A stretch of DNA of 64,000 nt from an uncultured Clostridia bacterium. Lineage in GTDB: Bacteria > Bacillota > Clostridia > Oscillospirales > CAG-272. Under the pieces are notes generated by a model, which worked only from the letters and a program-made list of their open reading frames with translations, searched no databases and had not been told where the DNA came from. The translations under genes and the position numbers were made by a program. Of the stretch, positions 25,750 to 34,285 are shown one piece after another. How positions within the stretch are numbered: position 1 is the stretch's first letter; each line of letters starts with the position of its first letter. The stretch spans positions 1-64,000 of the forward strand of contig CALXUV010000015.1 of assembly GCA_944391815.1 (NCBI GenBank). The letters are read 5' to 3'.

Positions 25750-28362
25750 ATGGAAAAGAAGGAATACGGAATAGTCGACAGTGTTGAAACATTTGAGGCT
25801 ACACTGGCAAAAGTGCGTGAAGCACAGAAGAAATTCGCCAAATACACCCAGGAGCAGGTGGATGAAATATTCCGCTGTGCGGCAATGGCGGCAAACGCTC
25901 AGAGAATCCCGCTGGCAAAATACGCCGTGGAAGAAACCGGAATGGGCGTTGTAGAGGACAAGGTAATAAAAAATCACCTTGCGTCTGAATTTGTCTACAA
26001 CTGCTACCGTCACACAAAAACCTGCGGTGTGATTGAAGAAGATGTTGCAGGCGGAATGCAGAAGATAGCAGAGCCTGTCGGAGTAATCGGAGCGGTTATA
26101 CCTACCACAAACCCGACATCTACCGCTATATACAAGACTCTTCTGGCTCTCAAAACCAGAAACGGTATGATAATCAGCCCTCATCCGAGAGCAAAAGGCA
26201 GCACGATAGCCGCAGCAAAGGTTGTACTCGAAGCAGCGGTCAAAGCCGGAGCTCCGGAGGACATCATTTCCTGGATCGACGTCCCCTCTCTTGAACTTAC
26301 AACTCTTCTTATGAGAGAGTCGGATATAATTCTTGCCACCGGAGGCCCCGGAATGGTAAAGAGTGCATATTCCAGCGGAAAACCGGCACTCGGAGTCGGC
26401 CCCGGCAACACTCCCGCAATTATTGATGATACTGCGGACATAAAGCTTGCCGTAAGCTCCATAATCCATTCAAAGACCTTCGATAACGGTATGATATGCG
26501 CTTCCGAGCAGTCTGTTATAGTCCTTGACAAGGTCTACAAGGAAGTCAAAAAGGAGTTTGCCGACAGAGGATGCTATTTCCTTAAAGACAGTGAGATTGA
26601 CAAGGTAAGAAAAACAATTCTCATAAACGGTGCTCTTAACGCAAAAATAGTCGGCCAGAAGGCTCACAGAATAGCGGAGCTTGCCGGTGTATCTGTGCCT
26701 GAGGACACAAAGATCCTTATCGGCGAAGTCGAGAGCGTTGAGCTTTCGGAAGAGTTTGCTCACGAAAAGCTTTCTCCGGTTCTCGCTATGTATAAGGCTA
26801 AAAGTTTTGACGAAGCTGTCGAAAAGGCTTACCGCCTGATCGAGGACGGCGGACTCGGACATACTTCTTCCGTTTACCTCAACGAGCTTACCGAACAGGA
26901 TAAGATAAACAAATTTGCTTCCACAATGAAGACCTGCCGTATTCTTGTCAACTCTCCTTCTTCGCAGGGCGGCGTCGGCGACGTTTACAACTTCAGACTC
27001 AACCCCTCTCTCACCCTCGGATGCGGAACCTGGGGCGGAAACTCCGTTTCGGAGAACGTCGGCGTAAAACACCTCATCAATATAAAAACAGTAGCGAAAA
27101 GGAGACAGAATATGCTTTGGTTCCGTGCACCTGAAAAGGTATATGTCAAGAAAGGATGCCTTGACACGGCTCTGTCAGAACTCGGAAACGAGCTCGGAAA
27201 GAAGAGAGCTTTCATTGTTACCGATACGTTCCTTTACAAGAGCGGATATCATAAACCGATTACCGATAAACTTGACAAAATGGGCATAATCCATTCCGAA
27301 TTCTTCAATGTTGAGCCCGACCCGACGCTTGCATGCGCAAAGGAAGGCGCAGCCCAGATGAAGAACTTCGAGCCTGATGTAATCATCGCTCTCGGAGGCG
27401 GTTCCGCTATGGACGCCGCAAAGATAATGTGGGTTCTTTACGAGCATCCGGATGTTGACTTTATGGACATGGCAATGAGATTCTGCGATATCAGAAAGAG
27501 AATTTACACCTTCCCGAAGATGGGCGAAAAGGCTTACTTTATTGCCATCCCTACCTCGGCCGGTACCGGAAGTGAGGTTACTCCTTTCGCTGTTATCACC
27601 GACGAAAAAACCGGCGTAAAGTATCCGCTTGCCGATTACGAGCTTATGCCTGATATGGCAATTGTAGACGCTGACTTCCACATGACCGCTCCTAAGGGAC
27701 TTACCGCTGCTTCCGGTATAGACGCCGTTACTCACTCTCTTGAAGCAATAGCTTCCATGATGGCAACCGATTACACCGACAGCCTCGCCATGCGTTCGCT
27801 GAAAATGGTGTTCGAATATCTGCCCAAGGCTTATGACAACGGACAGAATGATCCGATAGCAAGAGAGAAGATGGCAAACGCCGCTACAATGGCGGGTATG
27901 GCTTTCGCCAATGCATTCCTCGGTGTATGTCACTCCATGGCCCACAAGCTCGGTGCCTTCTATCACATTCCTCACGGAGTTGCCAACGCACTCATGATCG
28001 ACGAGGTACTCAGATTCAACGCCGATCCCACTCCGAGAAAGATGGGAACATTCTCTCAGTACGATCATCCTCATACTCTTGAAAGATACGCCGAGGTTGC
28101 CGACTATCTCGGAATCAAAGGCAAAACCGACGCCGATAAACTGGAAAATCTTATTGCTGCAATCGATCAGCTCAAAGAAAAAGTCGGCATAAAGAAAACA
28201 ATAAAAGAGTATGTACCGGACGAAGAAAAGTTCCTTGCACAGCTTGACGAGATGACCGAACAGGCATTCGACGACCAGTGCACCGGAGCCAACCCGAGAT
28301 ATCCGCTTATGAGCGAGATTAAGCAGATGTATCTCAACGCCTATTACGGAACAAAAAACTGA
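25750..28362 (+). CDS. adhE: bifunctional acetaldehyde-CoA/alcohol dehydrogenase
   Basis: The start at 25750 follows AAAGGAG; the frame is open far upstream inside rex and is not used there. The product is 870 residues, full length. The N-terminal CoA-acylating aldehyde dehydrogenase (about 1-440) has the catalytic cysteine in NGMICASEQS (Cys250). The C-terminal iron-dependent alcohol dehydrogenase (about 455-870) has GGGSAMDAAK for NADH, and the metal-binding histidines in HSMAHKLGAFYHIPHG. It reduces acetyl-CoA through acetaldehyde to ethanol, oxidising two NADH, and forms spirosomes in the cytoplasm. Codon choice is biased to C-ending codons, consistent with high expression. It is regulated by Rex in many Clostridia. 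Confidence 0.97.
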   Translation: MEKKEYGIVDSVETFEATLAKVREAQKKFAKYTQEQVDEIFRCAAMAANAQRIPLAKYAVEETGMGVVEDKVIKNHLASEFVYNCYRHTKTCGVIEEDVAGGMQKIAEPVGVIGAVIPTTNPTSTAIYKTLLALKTRNGMIISPHPRAKGSTIAAAKVVLEAAVKAGAPEDIISWIDVPSLELTTLLMRESDIILATGGPGMVKSAYSSGKPALGVGPGNTPAIIDDTADIKLAVSSIIHSKTFDNGMICASEQSVIVLDKVYKEVKKEFADRGCYFLKDSEIDKVRKTILINGALNAKIVGQKAHRIAELAGVSVPEDTKILIGEVESVELSEEFAHEKLSPVLAMYKAKSFDEAVEKAYRLIEDGGLGHTSSVYLNELTEQDKINKFASTMKTCRILVNSPSSQGGVGDVYNFRLNPSLTLGCGTWGGNSVSENVGVKHLINIKTVAKRRQNMLWFRAPEKVYVKKGCLDTALSELGNELGKKRAFIVTDTFLYKSGYHKPITDKLDKMGIIHSEFFNVEPDPTLACAKEGAAQMKNFEPDVIIALGGGSAMDAAKIMWVLYEHPDVDFMDMAMRFCDIRKRIYTFPKMGEKAYFIAIPTSAGTGSEVTPFAVITDEKTGVKYPLADYELMPDMAIVDADFHMTAPKGLTAASGIDAVTHSLEAIASMMATDYTDSLAMRSLKMVFEYLPKAYDNGQNDPIAREKMANAATMAGMAFANAFLGVCHSMAHKLGAFYHIPHGVANALMIDEVLRFNADPTPRKMGTFSQYDHPHTLERYAEVADYLGIKGKTDADKLENLIAAIDQLKEKVGIKKTIKEYVPDEEKFLAQLDEMTEQAFDDQCTGANPRYPLMSEIKQMYLNAYYGTKN

Positions 28363-28389
28363 AATAAGGGAAAGGGAAAGGTATAACTT

Positions 28390-29139
28390 ATGAATCTCGA
28401 AAAAGTAATTGCGGTAAGAACCAACAAATGCGTATACCGTGACGGCGAATATGCCGTTAAGGTGTTCGATTCCGATTATTCAAAAGCGGACGTTCTCAAC
28501 GAGGCACTTAACCAGGCAAGAGTAGAGGAGACCGGACTTGCAATACCGAAAGTAAAAGAGGTAACGACAATAGACGGCAAGTGGGCGATAGTCAGTGACT
28601 ACATTCCCGGAAAAACTCTTGACAGACTTATGAAAGAAAATCCGGAGAAAAAAGACGAATACCTTGAAATGTTCGTTGATCTGCAGATTAAAATGCATTC
28701 AATGAAGTGCCCTCTGCTCAATAAACTCAAAGACAAAATGAACAGAAAGATAAGCGAGGCAAGGCTTGATGCAACCACAAGATATGATCTTCACACTCGT
28801 CTTGAATCAATGCCCAAGCACGTAAAGCTCTGCCACGGAGATTTCTGCCCCTCGAATATCATTATAACTCCCGAAGGAAATCCTTATATAATTGACTGGT
28901 CTCATGCCACCCAGGGTAACGCTTCTGCGGACGTTGCGAGAACTTATCTGCTTTTCTGGCTGGAAGGCGATAAGGAAACTGCAAAGAAGTATATGGATCT
29001 CTTCTGCAAAAAGAGCGATACCGCAAAACAGTATATCCAGAAATGGCTCCCGATCGTTGCGGCTTCTCAGTCGGTCAAGGGCAAACCGGAAGAGCGCGAG
29101 CAGCTTCTCAGTTGGGTTGACGTTGTCGATTACGAATAA
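28390..29139 (+). CDS. aminoglycoside phosphotransferase (APH)-fold kinase-like protein
   Basis: 249 residues, 27 bp after adhE behind a purine-rich site (GGGAAAGGG). It shows the APH/choline-kinase catalytic core: CHGDFCPSNII near residue 140 (catalytic Asp, metal-binding Asn) and IIDWSHATQGNASADVART about 20 residues later. The nucleotide-binding front contains YAVKVFDSD with the ATP lysine. Members phosphorylate small molecules or, in some cases, proteins. Antibiotic resistance is unlikely in this setting. Position between adhE and a sensory hydrogenase/phosphatase set suggests a signalling or cofactor role. The substrate is unknown. Confidence 0.85.
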   Translation: MNLEKVIAVRTNKCVYRDGEYAVKVFDSDYSKADVLNEALNQARVEETGLAIPKVKEVTTIDGKWAIVSDYIPGKTLDRLMKENPEKKDEYLEMFVDLQIKMHSMKCPLLNKLKDKMNRKISEARLDATTRYDLHTRLESMPKHVKLCHGDFCPSNIIITPEGNPYIIDWSHATQGNASADVARTYLLFWLEGDKETAKKYMDLFCKKSDTAKQYIQKWLPIVAASQSVKGKPEEREQLLSWVDVVDYE

Positions 29140-29157
29140 CTTATGATTTTTATAGCG

Positions 29158-29185
29158 TGTTTCCTCCGCCCGGGCGGAGGAAACA
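29158..29185. repeat. 28-bp perfect GC-rich palindrome
   Basis: A perfect inverted repeat centred on CCCGGG, with arms TGTTTCCTCCGCCC and its complement, lies between the APH-like and thioredoxin-like genes, 25 bp before the latter's start. As RNA it forms a very stable hairpin without a T run, so it is more likely a processing or stability element than a terminator. It could also be a dyad operator. Confidence 0.75.
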
Positions 29186-29210
29186 TGTCATATTAAGAAA
29201 GGAAAAAATT

Positions 29211-29453
29211 ATGAAAATTACCGTATGTATAGGAAGCTCCTGCCATCTCAAAGGATCAAAGGCAGTAGTCGGAGAACTTCAGCAGCTGATAGCGGAAAAC
29301 AACCTTAAAGACAAGATAGAGCTTGCCGGCACCTTCTGTATGGGAAGATGTCAGGAGGGCGTGTGCGTCACAGTTGACGACAAGTTTTATTCGGTATCCC
29401 CCGAAACAACAAAAGAATTTTTCCTTAACGATGTAATGCCCAAGGTAAAATAA
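29211..29453 (+). CDS. thioredoxin-like [2Fe-2S] ferredoxin domain protein
   Basis: 80 residues from the ATG at 29211, behind AAAGGA. It has the four-cysteine pattern of NuoE/HydC-type [2Fe-2S] thioredoxin-like ferredoxins: Cys6 and Cys11 (CIGSSC), then Cys43 and Cys47 (FCMGRC), with an extra Cys52. This small domain normally passes electrons in NADH- or hydrogenase-linked complexes. Here it is a stand-alone protein 18 bp before the sensory hydrogenase gene, so it is probably its electron donor or partner. Its translated C-terminus (VSPETTKEFF) matches the usual fold end. Confidence 0.9.
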   Translation: MKITVCIGSSCHLKGSKAVVGELQQLIAENNLKDKIELAGTFCMGRCQEGVCVTVDDKFYSVSPETTKEFFLNDVMPKVK

Positions 29454-29471
29454 AACCCGGAGGTAACAGAT

Positions 29472-31169
29472 TTGTCAGAAATTCTTACTCTGAAAAAATC
29501 AAACTGCAAAAACTGCTACAAATGTATAAGACATTGTCCGGTCAAATCGATAAGATTTTCCGGAAATCAGGCGCATATCGTCCAGAATGAATGTATACTT
29601 TGCGGAAAATGTTTTGTTGTTTGTCCTCAGAATGCAAAACAGGTGGCAAGCAGTATCGAAAAGGTCAAGGTGATGATATCGTCCGGAGAAAAGGTGGTGG
29701 CGAGCGTTGCCCCTTCCTTTGCGGCAAACTACGGCGTTACCATTTCCGAGGTAGACCAGGCTCTGAAAAAACTCGGCTTTTACGGTGCAAAAGAAACAGC
29801 AGAAGGCGCACAGCTGGTAAAGAACGAATATCTCAGAATACTGAGAGAGGAAAAGCCGGATGTGCTTATATCATCATGCTGTCATTCGGTTAACCTCCTG
29901 ATTGAAAAATATTATCCGGCGGCGCTCAGCGCTCTGGCAAAAGTGGTTTCTCCGATGGTGGCAAACTGCCGGGAAATCAAAAAGAGCATACCCGGTGCAA
30001 AAACCGTCTTCATAGGTCCCTGTGTCTCCAAAAAAGACGAGGGAGAGAAAAATTCCGACAGCGTTGACGCCGTGCTTACTTTCGAAGAGATGAGCGAATG
30101 GCTGGAAAGCGCCGGAATAAAGCTCAGCAGAAGCGATTCCGGAAGCGTATTCCATGAAAAATCGCAGGGAGAGGGAGTTTCAAGACTTTTCCCGGTTACA
30201 GGCGGAATTATCGATTCTATGACCGACAGACCTGCCGATTATACATACATTGTAGTTGACGGTGCCGATAACTGCCGCAGTGCTCTTGAGGATGTAAGCG
30301 AGGGCAGAATACATAACTGCTTTATCGAGATGTCAATGTGCAGCGGAAGCTGTATAGGAGGTCCGGTTATGGACAGACATTACCGCCTCAGCCTTGCATC
30401 GAGAATGGCGGTTGAAAATTTTGCCGGTGACCAGGATTTTGCGCAGGTCAAAGCCGTCGTTCCGGAGGAAATGAAAAAAGAATTTGCTCTGCCCCTGAAA
30501 GATAAAATATCACCAAGCGAACAGGAAATCGACGCTGTTCTCAAGCAGATGGGCAAAACAAAGCCGGAAGATATGCTTAACTGCGGCTCCTGCGGTTACA
30601 ATACCTGCCGTGAAAAGGCAATCGCCATAATTGAAGGCAAAGCGGATATCTCGATGTGTCTGCCTTACCTTAAAGAAAAAGCGGAAAGCTTTTCCGATAA
30701 CATCATCAACAATACCCCCAACGGAATACTGGTACTCAACGATAAGCTCGAAGTGCAGAAGCTCAACCGTGCGGCGGCAAAAATAATGAAAATCAAGAAT
30801 CCGTCGGATCTTATGGGTGAGCCGGTCGTCAGAATACTTGATCCCAAACCTTTCATTGACGTCAGCCTAAGCGGAAAGAACATTTATAACCGCGGCACCT
30901 ATCTTGCGGACTATAAAAAGTATGTTAGTCAGACGATTCTTTTTGACAGGGAATATCACATTTATATTTGCATAATGCGTGACGTTACCGAAGAAGAAGA
31001 GGAAAAAGAAAAGAAAGAGGAAGTGGCAAGATCTACCGTTGAAATTGCCGACAAGGTGGTCGAAAAGCAGATGCGGATAGTTCAGGAAATTGCGTCGCTT
31101 CTCGGCGAAACCGCCGCTGAAACCAAAATCGCTTTAACTAAACTTAAGGAGTCGATTACCAATGAATGA
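29472..31169 (+). CDS. hydS: PAS-containing sensory [FeFe] hydrogenase-like protein (HydS, group C type)
   Basis: 565 residues from a TTG behind GGAGG. Two [4Fe-4S] motifs lie near the start (Cys12/15/18/22 and 41/44/47/51). Next is an [FeFe] hydrogenase H-cluster domain with altered motifs: ISSCCHSVN (136-137; usual TSCCP with Pro replaced by His), IGPCVSKKDE (Cys184), and MCSGSCIGG (Cys290, Cys294). A further four-cysteine Fe-S motif (NCGSCGYNTC ... MC, 371-396) precedes a PAS domain (about 405-510) and a coiled-coil tail. Group C hydrogenases of this architecture are regarded as H2 or redox sensors. The last codons overlap the phosphatase gene by 8 bp, indicating coupled synthesis. Confidence 0.88.
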   Translation: MSEILTLKKSNCKNCYKCIRHCPVKSIRFSGNQAHIVQNECILCGKCFVVCPQNAKQVASSIEKVKVMISSGEKVVASVAPSFAANYGVTISEVDQALKKLGFYGAKETAEGAQLVKNEYLRILREEKPDVLISSCCHSVNLLIEKYYPAALSALAKVVSPMVANCREIKKSIPGAKTVFIGPCVSKKDEGEKNSDSVDAVLTFEEMSEWLESAGIKLSRSDSGSVFHEKSQGEGVSRLFPVTGGIIDSMTDRPADYTYIVVDGADNCRSALEDVSEGRIHNCFIEMSMCSGSCIGGPVMDRHYRLSLASRMAVENFAGDQDFAQVKAVVPEEMKKEFALPLKDKISPSEQEIDAVLKQMGKTKPEDMLNCGSCGYNTCREKAIAIIEGKADISMCLPYLKEKAESFSDNIINNTPNGILVLNDKLEVQKLNRAAAKIMKIKNPSDLMGEPVVRILDPKPFIDVSLSGKNIYNRGTYLADYKKYVSQTILFDREYHIYICIMRDVTEEEEEKEKKEEVARSTVEIADKVVEKQMRIVQEIASLLGETAAETKIALTKLKESITNE

Positions 31170-32334
31170 TCTTTGTGCGGATATCGGATACCTGAGCATA
31201 AATCATGCCGGTGAAGAGCTTTGCGGAGACCATGTCGAAACGGTGCAGCAGGACGACGGTTCGGCTGTTATAGTTCTGGCGGACGGACTCGGAAGCGGAG
31301 TCAAAGCCAGCATTCTGTCAACCCTTACTTCAAAAATAATATCCACTATGCTGGCAAGCGGCATTCCGGTAGAGGAATGTGTGGCTACCGTTGCAAAAAC
31401 ACTTCCGGTCTGCTCCGAAAGAGGAGTAGCCTATTCCACGTTTACCGTTCTTCACCTCATAAACAACGAGGAAATAGAGATAATACAGTATGACAACCCG
31501 CTTGTCATACTTTTCCGTGACGGAAAAAATTACGATTATCCCAGAACCGAACTGAATATTGATAATAAAAAGCTCTATACAAGCAAACTCAAGCTGATGG
31601 AAAACGATATTTTCATAGCTATGAGCGACGGTTGTGTGCATGCCGGAACAGGACTTACTCTTAACTTCGGCTGGCAGAGAGAAAACATAATTGAGTACAT
31701 GGAGGCGTTTTACGACGTAGGTTTTACCGCCAAAACACTCTCGACTATCCTTCTTGACGAGTGCGACAGACTGTATGAGGGAAGTCCGGGAGACGACGCA
31801 ACGGTATGTACGGTAAGAATAAGAAAAAGAGAAACGGTAAATATGCTGTTCGGTCCTCCGGCAAACAGGGACGACTGCAACAAGATGATGGCGCTGTTCT
31901 TCTCAAAAGAGGGAAAACACATTATTTGCGGGGGCACGACCTCGTCTATAGCGGCAAAGTACCTCGGAAAACAGCTCAAATTCAATTTGAATTACGGCGA
32001 CAGCGACATACCTCCCACCGCCGAGCTTGAAGGGGCGGACCTTGTTACCGAAGGAGTTATAACCGTAAGCCGGGTTCTTGAATATGCCAAGGACTATCTC
32101 TCAGAAAATTCTTCGTATAAGATCTGGAGTTATAAAAAAGACGGAGCGTCGCAGATTGCCCGTATGCTCTTTGAGGATGCGACAGATATCAATTTCTTTA
32201 TCGGAAGAGCGATAAACCCCGCCCATCAGAATCCGGATCTGCCGATAACATTCAGTATCAAAATGAACCTGTCGTCTGAACTTGCGGATTGCCTTAAAAA
32301 AATGGGTAAGAATGTAAAAGTATCGTATTTCTGA
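31162..32334 (+). CDS. SpoIIE/PP2C-family serine phosphatase
   Basis: 390 residues. The N-terminal ~220 residues form a PP2C/SpoIIE phosphatase: metal-binding aspartates in VLADGLGSG (about 37-45), IFIAMSDGCVHAG, and GSPGDDATVCTVRI. The domain removes phosphate from Ser/Thr of protein partners, often anti-anti-sigma factors. The C-terminal ~170 residues (KRETVNMLFGPPAN, then CGGTTSSIAAKYL) are a second domain I cannot name; it may bind the partner. It overlaps the sensory hydrogenase gene by 8 bp. The two probably form a signalling pair in which the PAS/H-cluster protein controls the phosphatase. Confidence 0.88.
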   Translation: MNDLCADIGYLSINHAGEELCGDHVETVQQDDGSAVIVLADGLGSGVKASILSTLTSKIISTMLASGIPVEECVATVAKTLPVCSERGVAYSTFTVLHLINNEEIEIIQYDNPLVILFRDGKNYDYPRTELNIDNKKLYTSKLKLMENDIFIAMSDGCVHAGTGLTLNFGWQRENIIEYMEAFYDVGFTAKTLSTILLDECDRLYEGSPGDDATVCTVRIRKRETVNMLFGPPANRDDCNKMMALFFSKEGKHIICGGTTSSIAAKYLGKQLKFNLNYGDSDIPPTAELEGADLVTEGVITVSRVLEYAKDYLSENSSYKIWSYKKDGASQIARMLFEDATDINFFIGRAINPAHQNPDLPITFSIKMNLSSELADCLKKMGKNVKVSYF

Positions 32335-32430
32335 TGCCGTCAGATTAATTTATCCGTAAGAATAAACGAATATTTTTATACAGCAAACAAACACCGAATT
32401 TACAGATCACAAAATTGAAAGGATTTGCCA

Positions 32431-33876
32431 ATGCGTAAGTTTGATACAAAAGTACAGCACCTTAAATACAAAGTCCTGCGGGAAGTTGCAAGGCTTGCCT
32501 GGAAAGACGAGCTTATGGAGAATATTCTCGACATTCCGCAGACGATAATACCCGGAAAAGTGCCCTCAATGCGCTGCTGTGTTTTCAAGGAAAGAGCACT
32601 TATCGGCGAAAGAGTAAAGCTTGCCATGGGCGGCGATAAGAAAAATCCCAACGTTATAGAAGTCATTTCCGATGCCTGTGACGAATGTCCTGTCGGCGGA
32701 TATCTGGTCACCGATATGTGCCGCGGCTGTCTTGCTCACAGATGTGAGGATGTCTGTAAAAGGGGGGCCATCACTTTCGATGAGCATCAGAAGGCTCACA
32801 TAGATAAATCAAAATGCGTTGAGTGCGGACAGTGTGCAAAGGTTTGCCCCTACAGCGCTATAATGGACTTCAAGAGACCTTGTGAGCGTGCCTGTAAGAT
32901 AAAAGCTATAAAAATGGGTCCGGACAAAACCGCCGAGATCGATAACGAAAAATGTATTTCCTGCGGTGCGTGTGTTTATCAGTGCCCGTTTGGTGCTATT
33001 TCGGACAAGTCGTTTATACTCGACGTTATTAACTTTATAAAAGAGAGTAAAGAAAACTCCGCATATAAGGTTTATGCCGTGGTTGCTCCTTCAATTTCCA
33101 GTCAGTTCACCTATGCCAAGCTCGGTCAGGTTATCACCGGCATCAAGGAGCTGGGATTCCACACCGTTGTAGAAGCTGCACTCGGAGCTGATATCGTATC
33201 TTACAATGAAGCCAAAGAGCTTGTGGAAAAAGGATTCCTCACCAGCTCATGCTGCCCCGCTTTTGTCTCCTATATCCAGAAGTTTTTCCCCGATATGGCA
33301 AAGAATATTTCCCATAACCTTTCTCCGGCGGCGGCTATCTCAAAGTATATAAAAGAGACTGATCCGACGTCCAAGGTAGTTTTCATCGGCCCTTGCACGG
33401 CAAAGAAAATGGAGTTTCAGAAGGAAGAGGTGCGTCCCTATATAGACAGCGTTATCACCTTCGAAGAGCTTCAGGCTCTCTTTGACAGCAAGGATCTCGA
33501 TATCACATCAATGAAAGAGGATGTTCTTGACAACGCCTCCTATTACGGCAGAATTTTTGCCCGCAGCTGCGGACTTACCGATGCGGTACGTGAGGCACTG
33601 AAAGAGCAGGACGTTCAGAACTTTGAACTCAAACCTGTTCCCTGCGACGGTATTGAACAGTGCCGCATGGCGCTTCTCAAAGCAAGCAAAAATATGCTTG
33701 ACGGAAATTTCGTTGAAGGAATGGCTTGCGTAGGAGGCTGTATTGGCGGCGCCGGATGTCTTACCCACGGGGAAAAGAATAAAGCTGAGGTCGATAAATA
33801 CGGACGTGAAGCTATGGAAAAGACAATTACCGATGCGCTGAAAACAATTCATATGATAAAGGACGAAAAACATTAA
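32431..33876 (+). CDS. [FeFe] hydrogenase, group B
   Basis: 481 residues; the ATG at 32431 follows GAAAGGA. An N-terminal cysteine-rich region (MRCCVFKER, CDECPVGG, CRGCLAHRCEDVC) is typical of group B enzymes. Two ferredoxin-like [4Fe-4S] motifs follow (CVECGQCAKVCP near 129-139 and CISCGACVYQCP near 175-185). The catalytic H-cluster domain is intact: LTSSCCPAF (Cys274/275), IGPCTAKKMEF (Cys322) and MACVGGCIGG (Cys433, Cys437). It should reduce protons to H2 with electrons from ferredoxin in the cytoplasm. It is 96 bp after the phosphatase, making it the natural output or partner of the sensory genes upstream. Confidence 0.94.
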   Translation: MRKFDTKVQHLKYKVLREVARLAWKDELMENILDIPQTIIPGKVPSMRCCVFKERALIGERVKLAMGGDKKNPNVIEVISDACDECPVGGYLVTDMCRGCLAHRCEDVCKRGAITFDEHQKAHIDKSKCVECGQCAKVCPYSAIMDFKRPCERACKIKAIKMGPDKTAEIDNEKCISCGACVYQCPFGAISDKSFILDVINFIKESKENSAYKVYAVVAPSISSQFTYAKLGQVITGIKELGFHTVVEAALGADIVSYNEAKELVEKGFLTSSCCPAFVSYIQKFFPDMAKNISHNLSPAAAISKYIKETDPTSKVVFIGPCTAKKMEFQKEEVRPYIDSVITFEELQALFDSKDLDITSMKEDVLDNASYYGRIFARSCGLTDAVREALKEQDVQNFELKPVPCDGIEQCRMALLKASKNMLDGNFVEGMACVGGCIGGAGCLTHGEKNKAEVDKYGREAMEKTITDALKTIHMIKDEKH

Positions 33877-34012
33877 CTGCTTGTTATGTTTCCTCGCAGC
33901 GTTTTTCACCGAGAGGGAAATACAATAACGGTATGATGTAATTTTTTCATAATTCAGCATTTTTCCGATATCGGAAACCAAAATACAAGAGCGGAATTTT
34001 ACGCTGTTTAAT

Positions 34013-34075
34013 GCGACCGGGAGCCCGGGTGTTACTTTTAACGCACAGTTAAGATGATACCTTAGCCCCGGTCGC
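34013..34075 (+). ncRNA. 63-nt base-paired element, terminator or structured RNA
   Basis: GCGACCGGG (34013-34021) pairs perfectly with CCCGGTCGC (34067-34075). The 45-nt interior contains AGCCCGGGTG and GATACCTTAGCC, which can pair in part, and TTTTAACGCACAGTTAA. It is followed by TTTATTATTTA. A simple terminator would not need so large an ordered interior, so a structured RNA is possible. No known family was recognised. Confidence 0.4.
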
Positions 34076-34121
34076 TTTATTATTTACGGTTTTGCAGATG
34101 ACCGCCGGATTTATTTCGTTC

Positions 34122-34149
34122 TTGACTTATTTGTTTAAATATGTATAAT
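34122..34149 (+). promoter_or_regulatory. promoter of the sulfatase gene
   Basis: TTGACT (34122-34127), 16 bp, TATAAT (34144-34149); transcription would start near 34156, just before the hairpin repeats. Confidence 0.65.
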
Positions 34150-34157
34150 AAATATCA

Positions 34158-34285
34158 GTTATAATCCCGACTTATAAAGTCGGAAAATTTAAAAAACGGT
34201 TATCATCCCGACTTATAAAGTTGGATATTAAAAAAAACGGTTAGTAATCTGACTGATAAAAATGGTAATTAAAACAGAATCAGTT
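34158..34285. repeat. three 41-bp repeats with hairpins in the sulfatase leader
   Basis: CCGACTT-ATA-AAGTCGG (34167-34183) recurs as CCGACTT-ATA-AAGTTGG (34208-34224), 41 bp later. A degenerate copy sits near 34248-34265. Each is followed by a short A-rich run and CGGTTA/CAGTTA. The copies lie between the promoter and the start codon. Confidence 0.75.

Noticed and set aside
25228..26469. 413-codon minus-strand frame
   Set aside because: It covers rex and the start of adhE on the other strand and shows no family motif.
27175..28074. 299-codon minus-strand frame
   Set aside because: It lies wholly inside adhE, whose catalytic motifs are intact; the frame is a shadow of biased codon use.
28390..29139. 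Antibiotic resistance call for the APH-fold gene
   Set aside because: The fold is shared by many metabolic and regulatory kinases, and the redox operon context argues against drug resistance.
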